A stretch of DNA of 64,000 nt from Saccharina japonica (lineage: Eukaryota > Sar > Phaeophyceae > Laminariales > Laminariaceae): the NCBI GenBank assembly GCA_008828725.1, contig MEHQ01003871.1, forward strand, positions 47,912-111,911, written 5' to 3'. The notes under the pieces were generated by a model. That model saw only the letters and a program-made list of their open reading frames with translations. It was not told where the DNA came from and made no database searches. Numbering within the stretch: the stretch's first letter is position 1; every line of letters begins with the position of its first letter. Made by a program: the position numbers and the translations under genes. Shown piece after piece: positions 57,183 to 64,000 of this stretch.

Positions 57183-58048
57183 GTGATTAAGGTTTTATGT
57201 CAGTTCCATATTTGACTTGGTCGACACCAATTCCGGCGCAAGGGTTTGGGCGTCGTGAATAACAATGGTATAAACAAGCATCACTTTAAGTACCGTTTCC
57301 ATCAAGTACGCAGGAGATAGCGTTAGACTCATACAACTGTCGTCTCGATAACACCGTACTTGACAAACGTGAAATTAGCCTTTAGAAATATTCGCTGAGA
57401 CCTGTCGTTCGAGACAGGTTCACACTTTACTCGTGAACTTCGCGGTATTTCTACACCAGTTCAGACCAGACGTTTGTTGAGGGAAGAGTGGGACTAATTC
57501 TTCATGCTCTGCGCCTGACGATTTCGTGGACACGGCCTCCTCACACTAAAACACGATATTGCCCTCGGGTACCCCCCGAGTTGCGTTGGGACCCATCTTA
57601 TCCTCACATGACTATCGTACTCGATGCGAAAAATATCCTGTGACGTCCACCTGGTGATACATTCATCGCGTATCATACTTTCTCAGTACGTTAACCCTCA
57701 AGATTATATGAACGGTAGTGGTTGCAAGGTTGGGCCCACGTACTTGTGAATTAAGATATATAAACAAGTGTTCACTTTATGTGAGGAAATCTTTACAATT
57801 CGCTGGTGGTATAACCCCGTTGGGCATCTCTTATATTGTTTACAACGCTTGGCGTTGGCTGATATATAAAACCCCTGAAACAAAGACTCGTGCACAGGGT
57901 AGTTTATACCCCTCCCACCTCGCACATCCCAATGATAATTTCGTACATATGACGGCAGTCGCTCAGAAAAGTCCATGTAACATTTCAACATGGAGCAAAT
58001 ATATATTGGAGAGCTCAATAAGTCCCAATTACGTTTACGTTTCTGCAG
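57183..58048 (+). other. Intron between exons 9 and 10
   Basis: 866 nt, again near the ~0.9 kb unit intron length. It contains the second copy (57476-57646) of the duplicated segment. Nothing coding recognised. Confidence 0.5.
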
Positions 58049-58129
58049 GAGGCTTGTGCGCTACTCGCTCCGATGTCTATGTCTACGGCAGACTTGAGTT
58101 TTACAACAACTCGGCTATTCGTTACGGAG
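58049..58129 (+). CDS. Beta-helix repeat exon 10
   Basis: An 81-nt exon reading GLCATRSDVYVYGR then LEFYNNSAIRYGG. The acceptor is acgtttctgcag with a good pyrimidine tract, and the donor is gtaag, the strongest pair of splice signals among the ten. The FYNNSA core is canonical. This is the last member I can find before the end of the window, so the gene either continues beyond it or ends in a different kind of exon. Confidence 0.76.
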
Positions 58130-58869
58130 GTAAGAAAGGGCCACGTCAAACACGAGAGTAGCGCGTCGGAAAATGTATGTATCAACGGCATTGCTTCACG
58201 TTTCGCCGTAGATTGGGATCGCAACGCGAGCGCCAAGTAGCAGTTTGTGATTTCCTGCAAGAGTTTGCTTTTGTTCGCATATTCTACTATCGTGCCCCAC
58301 ACAAGACCTTATGTTTTACGAAAGAGTTCTGGCAATATCCCGCAAACAAATGTCCGCCGCTTTCGACTCCTCGTAGTCGCGGCCAATTTTGTAAGCCTTG
58401 CCATATTGTTTCACTGGGCAACGCATACCTCTTACTATTGAAGTGCCGTTCAGTGTGAGTATGTACACAACGAGTGAAATTCTCGTGCACGATGTGTTGG
58501 GTCACGTGTCGTTCGATGATACGTAGCTTAGGATAAACCTCCGTGGAGTTGCAGTGGCATACGTTTACTTTTGGGTGATTCATCCACTACATTCGTTTGT
58601 ATATATAAAGGGAAATATTGGTTGTAAGTACCGAAGGAACGAGAGGGCAATCTGTAGTTTGTGGCGCGGGAGAGTGTACTGAATAGCTTGGGGTTGTGGT
58701 TCCAGTCTCTGGTTGTTAGTGTTGTAGAGAGAAGCTACCGAGGCGAGCAGTGTTTCCTGGAGCGAACATTGAAGGAGGCACAGAGCGGCGGGGCGCAAAG
58801 GAACAACATCGCATACACAGCGGCGCTCTACGTATACAAAGCCAGAACACTGGCAAGCGCCTTTTCCCG

Positions 58870-59010
58870 TAGATCTCCAGGAAGGGAAGAGCCCGGACGG
58901 ACAGACCTACCCACGTTATGTGACTAACATAGAACGAGACCTCCAGAAAGGGGAGAAGAGCCCGGACGGACAGACAACCCCACGGTATGTAACAAACAGA
59001 GAACGATGAG
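58870..59010. repeat. Tandem duplication of ~66 bp
   Basis: Two adjacent copies (about 58875-58940 and 58941-59007) each contain gagcccggacggacagac and a tatgtaac-type end. A TATA-like gtatatataaaggg lies upstream at 58600-58613. The surrounding 58.6-59.8 kb resembles a transposon leader, but no partner LTR or protein frame is recognised. A 94-codon basic frame (59455-59739) is not assignable. Confidence 0.55.
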
Positions 59011-61489
59011 AATATCACATCAGAGGCAATGTGGGCAAACCGTGGGGAACAGGAGTACCGGTCCTGGGGATAGGCATTATTTTTAGTGCATCGAGAGGCG
59101 CGAGATATATAGAATGCGCAGTAATACTCACATGAGATAACTGAGGAGAAGAGAAAACCCAATCGACGGTCAAAACAAGTTATCAACCCTTATCGGAGGG
59201 GAGAGAGGCGAAAACTATCATACCGAGAGTGGCGAAGTTACCTGTCGTAGGGAAAGTCAGTCATCAAGTACCCAATAGCACTGGATAGATGAGTACGACT
59301 CGTCCGCAATACGACTAGACGGGGTGAGGTGGGGGACGAGGTATACGACGGCTAGCCAAGCCGCATCGGACGGAAGCCAGCCCAAAAACATGAGGGCGCC
59401 ATCACGTTTTCCGGTCAGTCACGAAAAGCAAGTACAGGAATTCGAAGATATTCCGTGGAGGATAATATTGGCAATACTAATAATAATTCAAATATAAAAA
59501 ACAGTTTTCCTCGCGGGCAGAGGTACAAGGTATATCGTAGATGGCGTAGGGATCATCAATTATACCGAAAACAATACATACCGGAGGCAGGGCCACAAGC
59601 TAGAAAAACAGAGAAAACGGAAGATGAAAAACAAAAGAAAAAACCAAACGAGACACAGGCACGACCCATACCAGAGGGTACCATACCCAGGAATAATTAT
59701 GGAAGGAATCACACTATACGTACGATTTCGGGGTCGTAGGAAGAGGATTATCAATCCAAAGTTACAAACGGGTCAGCCTGACGATGGCTGGGCTGGATAA
59801 CGAACACGACGCATGTGAATGTGTATGTGTACACATGAAACACATATGATATGTATACATGTAATTTATAAGCTCGGCGGACGGATGGTCCGAGTCGGAA
59901 TGATAGTATACTTAAAACATAAAAAAAAAGGTGAGAAAGGGAAGAAAAGGTCAGACATAATCGTATATACTACGTGTACGAGTACATAGGGTGCATACAC
60001 GGAAGGCCTGGTCCATGTTTCTCGCCAAGAAATAGTTAATTAAATAATAAGGCCAGGTATAGTGCACACAACATATATTTCTCGGAAATATTAGGGATTG
60101 ACCGAGGACTTGCGCCGGACGAACGGCAGGCCAAGTAGAGGGCACGAGCATACTTTCTCTGTTACAAACGTCGACATATTTCGGGGGGCACCTTGGCTGA
60201 GCCGCAATGTAAAAACAAATAATGGAGAAACATAGAAAATAAAATCACGATGTAACCGGGGCTACGCTCGCCCCGGGGGGTTCTTCAGTGACCACTAGGT
60301 ACAGAGAGCCGGGAGGTGGGTAGTACAAACAAGGGATGCCGAAACAAAGAAACACAAAATAAGCAGGTCGCCGGGGGCGGACACGTTTTTCGAAGGGAAG
60401 GGTGGAAGCGGCGGTGGGAGTGCCATGAAAATATCTAAAATATATACAATGGAGGATACGGGGCGTCACCTCGTGTTTCCGCAGGGACTGTTGGGTATCC
60501 GAACTGAGAGGTCGGACGGGCCTGGGGCAGCGCAGAGGCGAAGGAAGACAGAAGATACGGTGGGTCGGACGTGTCACTGAGATGTGGTGCGGAAGCAGCG
60601 TAGGAAGTTCATGCATATGTATTATATATACGAGTACACGTATCGTGAATTTTCGTATATATACACGCATAACACACGAACAGTCGGTAACTGCCGGTAC
60701 CGAGAGGTCGGAAGTATCCGGGGCGGCGCAAACGATGAAAAACCGTTATTACGCTGGGTCGGACGCGTCACGAAGACGTGGCGTTGAAGAAGCGTGGAAA
60801 GTCCAGCCATAAATATGCATTTCATATATATATACGAAGTATGCATGTAACAAGAACATTCGGAACAATGCATATCGTATTCTCGTTTGACGGAACATCA
60901 TATACTATTTGTTTTTTAAACGGCATTTCTCGTAAATATCAGCCATTAAATGAAGACTCGCGCCGGGCGAACGGCGGGTCAGGTTCAGGGCACGAGCATA
61001 ATGTTCTCTCTTACAAACGACGAGAGATAAATAGGTGGAAGATTTTATCACACCGGGGAGACAGAATAATGGCATATTATTCGGAAAGCCATAAACTAAA
61101 CAGGAATACAAAATAACACCCGCAGGAGAGCGGTCTCAATAAGACACAGACTTACATGCTGGGGTGTTTATAAGACACAATAAGCAGGTAACCACGAAGG
61201 ATAAACGGTTTCTCCTGCCAACCAGAGTTAACGGGCGGTATGTGGTGCGGTTCGGGGGGCACCTTTGTCGAGCTACAGATAAAATTGAGGAGAAATATAG
61301 AAAAGCAAATTACGATGTAATCGGGGCTGCGCTCGCCCCGGGGTTTCTGCAGTGACCACTAGGTACAGAGAGCCGAGAGGCTGGTAGAACCAAAAAGGGC
61401 GCCAAAACAAGCAAACATAAACAAACAATAAGCAGGTCGCCGCGCCGGACACGTTTCTGAAAGGAATTGTGGGAGCAGCGGTGGGAGGG

Positions 61490-61740
61490 CCATGCGTATA
61501 TATATATAATATATATCATGGAGGATACGGGGTGTCATCTCGTGTTTTTTCGGCAGAAACTAACTGCTGGATGCCCGAACCGAGAAGCCGAACGTACCTG
61601 GGGCAGCGAAGAAACGAAGGAAGACAGGTACTACGCTGGGTCGTACGCGTCACTGAGACGTGGCGTGGAAGAAACGTAGGGAGTTCATGCATATATATAT
61701 ATATATGTATCTACCCGGTATATACATATATATATACTCT
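61490..61740. repeat. AT dinucleotide tracts
   Basis: Runs of (AT)n at about 61497-61518 and 61690-61737, located between units of the repeat cluster. Confidence 0.75.
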
Positions 61741-62069
61741 AGGATACGGGGCGTCACCTCGTGTTTCGGTGGGAACTGCTGGGTACCTGGACCAGTCGGA
61801 TGTACCTAAGGAAGCGCAGAAACGAAGGAAGACAACTATTACGCTGGGTCGGACGCGTCACTGAGACGTGGCGTGCAAGCAGCGTAGGAGGCTCATGGAT
61901 ATCCAACGATAACATATTGTCCACGTTAACAAGGGCGTAAAAAAAAAAGAGAAAACGACACTTAACACTTGTAGGAAGGTCAGAATGAAAAACAAACCGG
62001 ATCACTGTGATCACAGGACGAAATGAGCGAAAACCATTTTTTTTTCGTTTTTTGTTCCCTTTTTTAACT

Positions 62070-62200
62070 TGGTTTTAGAGACCCCCCCTATTTTGTTTTC
62101 GCTGGGGGGGGGGGGGGGTAATTAAAAAAAAGTTGACTATTTTTTTCTGGGATCACAACGGTCCGGTTCTTCCCTCCAAAATAGGGGGGGGGGGTAGTGG
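62070..62200. repeat. Poly-G tracts with an inverted repeat
   Basis: A run of more than 14 G at about 62104-62119 and another near 62185-62195. The ccccccctattttg stretch (62084-62098) pairs with caaaataggggggg (62177-62190), enclosing the first G run, so the region can form a hairpin and G-quadruplex-type structures. Confidence 0.65.
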
Positions 62201-62705
62201 GGTATCTGGGATTCAGATCCGCGCATACCCTTGACAGTAACGAAATGTCATATGGACGCAGCGGCGAAAGGGCAATAGATATATATACTCTCAGGAAATA
62301 CGAGGCGATCATCTCGTTGTTTTCTGCGGAAAAACTGCTGGTACCCCGGACCGAGAAAAGGTCGGACGTACCTGGGGCAGCACATAAATTTGTAGGCCAG
62401 ACAGATAAAACGCTGTAGGTCGGACTCGTCACCGAGATTGGCGTGAAAAGCAGCGAAGGTGTTTCATATTTCAACTTTTTTTTCTTTCCATCTTTAACCG
62501 CTTTTTTGGTATTGAAAGTATAATCGCCATGGATCAAATGTCCTGTTTCTTATGGGGGTGTCCGTACTGTACAGCACAGGACACCCATTATCACGGGGGA
62601 GCATAGTAAATATCATATAATAGGACTAAATAGGACTAAATAGGACTATATACAACCTACGGTACAGACAAAAACCTACCAATACTAGTTGTATTTACGA
62701 TTGTG

Positions 62706-62868
62706 TTAGTATCGCAATCGAATGAGTAACATTCGCGTTGCTAGTCTCCGGTCTTACTAAAAAATAAGGTGTTGAGAAAGGGCCGCATTATTATCGAGCA
62801 ATTTTTGTCCAATGTGTTAGTATCGCAATCGAATGAGTATCTTCCGCGTTGGTTGTCTCCAGTCTCAA
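62706..62868. repeat. Direct repeat of ~50 bp
   Basis: gttagtatcgcaatcgaatg and the following ~30 bases occur at about 62706-62757 and again at 62816-62868. The second copy directly precedes the LINE remnant. These might mark duplication during a retrotransposon insertion, but no poly-A boundary is clear. Confidence 0.55.
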
Positions 62869-62892
62869 TCTATCGTAAGAGAAGACTGTTGT

Positions 62893-63225
62893 TAATCAGA
62901 GCGTTGGAGGTGCTGATCGGTTCAAGCGGGAGCTGTACGATATGGAGGATGCCCCGTTCATTCTAAAGGTGCGCATGCTAAAGGCCGCGAGGTGATGGAG
63001 ACACTGCTGTACGGGTGTGTGACGTGGACCCTTGGCCAGGAGCACTTCGTTGAGCTCCGAACGGCACACCACACCTTCCTCCTACGTTCGGACCATTGGT
63101 TTCCAGCGCCGACAACGCATCGACCATCTCATCATGTCGTCCGCCAAGGCTCTCAAGAAGGCACAATGCTGAGGGTTTAGACGACCATCCGCAAACGACG
63201 CCTCCTCTTGCGGTGTTCGTCAGCT
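62893..63225 (+). pseudogene. LINE reverse-transcriptase C-terminal remnant
   Basis: Fragments in successive frames read ELYDMEDAPFILKVRMLKA, then METLLYGCVTWTLGQEHF and ELRTAHHTFLLR, then QRRQRIDHLIM and SSAKALKKAQC. This is the typical end of the RT/endonuclease polyprotein of non-LTR retrotransposons, seen in many algal and oomycete genomes. At least two frameshifts (near 62985 and 63095) and the lack of the rest of the ORF make it a 5'-truncated dead copy. No poly-A tail was found. Confidence 0.78.
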
Positions 63226-63240
63226 CCAAGCAAGATAGTC

Positions 63241-64000
63241 AAAACACCCAGAGACCATCGATGGTTTGATGATTCAAGTCGTGTATTAGGGGTAGGGACA
63301 GCAGGAAGTAACAGCAGTGTGCGTCGTCACATATGCACCCAGTCGTCGAGATACACATAATCCTCAACACATAAAACCCGAATCGTCATGTAACTGTCAA
63401 ACTGAAGAGGCATCACGAACATGAGAAGGCCGTACAGCGCACGACCAATGAGCGGCTGGGGAGGGTGTGAAAATGATAGTTGGGAAATGAAACCACTTGC
63501 ATTTTGGGTGGGCGGTCCGGACCGTATGATCCGAAAAAAATAATACGTGCAATCAAAGTGATCCGCACGCACAATGAACAAACATACGTACGCACCTCAG
63601 GTCCTGGAAAATCTGCCAAAAACGTAAAATAATCTCTCGGATACGCTGTACGCAGATACGGTACGCAGATAGATGCAGTGCGATAAAATACCAGGTGCGT
63701 ATAAAGTAGCGGTGCCATCATCAGGCATGAGCTTTGCTCGTCAGGTAGGCTCTCTCGGAGGGTGGATGTCACATGCACGCGGGAGGAGAGAACACTCAGC
63801 ACAGCGACTGACTTCTTGACGTGGGTCAAGCTTTTGTGTTTTTATCGGGGGAGGTGTGGTTATTACCGCAGCCATTCCTACTACTATGCACGTTGTATTT
63901 GGAGGTGATGCGGTGTCTGATTCTTCCTTGTCTCTGTACGTATATGTCGTACACCGGTGTGCATTCCTCACTACGCAGCCGACGACGGCATCTCGGAACA
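63241..64000. other. Unassigned sequence at window end
   Basis: A 138-codon minus-strand frame (63829-63413) has no recognised domain. A gga-ggtgat site at 63901 resembles an exon end, but the sequence before it lacks the NNSA rung. No other feature is seen. Confidence 0.35.

Larger units (their letters stand above)
60245..62460. repeat. Diverged repeat cluster with five ~200-bp units
   Basis: Five units share a ctgggtcggacgcgtcac plus gacgtggcgtg core, at about 60560, 60755, 61635, 61845 and 62408. They are preceded by ggatacggggcgtcacctcg-type and gcgaaggaagaca-type blocks. A larger block around 60254-60420 recurs at 61319-61500 (ggggctgcgctcgccccggg, then gtgaccactaggtacagag). Open frames on the minus strand (SVTRPTQR-type) recur with the units. 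The cluster could be a satellite or the decayed end of a large element. Confidence 0.65.

Noticed and set aside
63845..63905. Frame ending in VVFGG at a gga-ggtgat site, resembling a beta-helix exon end
   Set aside because: The NNSA half of the rung is missing and no acceptor gives an 81-nt exon. The frame simply continues through the GT.
1..64000. CRISPR array, bacterial operons or rRNA genes
   Set aside because: No regularly spaced identical repeats with unique spacers, no Shine-Dalgarno-led gene strings and no rRNA-like sequence. The tandem repeats present are contiguous.

Overview
The window is nuclear DNA of a eukaryote with large introns and a heavy transposon load. There are no bacterial-style operons. 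Instead it holds GT-AG-bounded mini-exons, LTR retrotransposons, a SINE, a LINE remnant, foldback elements and many simple repeats. The exons encode a repeat of the chlamydial polymorphic-membrane-protein (POMP/PMP) beta-helix type, and the LINE remnant has a recognisable algal/oomycete look. Both would fit a stramenopile alga such as a brown alga, but the lineage is an inference and not proven.

Host gene layer (+ strand). Ten exons of exactly 81 nt lie at 5878, 6871, 7888, 18359, 20591, 29036, 30192, 43196, 57102 and 58049. Each encodes one 27-residue beta-helix rung with a core like GS-V-x-Y/F-x-NNSA-x3-GG. Each sits between AG and GT with phase-1 introns on both sides, so any exon can be added, lost or swapped without breaking frame. 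The first four lie in tandem, near-identical ~1 kb exon-plus-intron units. The introns are 0.9-14 kb and hold most of the mobile DNA. No start, stop or end of the gene is visible, so the exons look like the middle of a very large gene, or of a cluster of such genes.

Mobile layer. Two related Ty3/Gypsy elements lie antisense to the exons: 8268-17721 and 45832-55793. Each has LTRs, a primer-binding site, a purine tract and a 4-bp target duplication. Between RNase H and integrase both carry a C5-cytosine DNA methyltransferase domain, recognisable by motifs I, IV, VI, VIII and IX/X. Integrase is followed by a chromodomain and a Tudor-like domain. Both copies are broken by stops, frameshifts and different internal deletions. 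A third, unrelated Ty3/Gypsy element (31635-38984, sense strand) has an intact 564-codon gag, a truncated RT and an integrase frameshifted by a 17-bp tandem duplication. Two long-palindrome foldback elements (4186-5534, 40872-42334), a 0.7 kb TIR element nested in the first Gypsy copy (14836-15533), a tRNA-derived SINE (21325-21668, minus strand) and a LINE reverse-transcriptase tail (62893-63225) complete the set.

Flanks. Positions 1-4085 hold a duplicated 0.35 kb segment, a TAC microsatellite, a GC-rich minisatellite, a strong stem-loop and CAG-type repeats. Positions 58600-62600 hold a diverged repeat cluster with AT and poly-G tracts. Much of 21.7-29.0, 39.0-40.9, 43.3-45.8 and 63.2-64.0 kb shows nothing I can assign.
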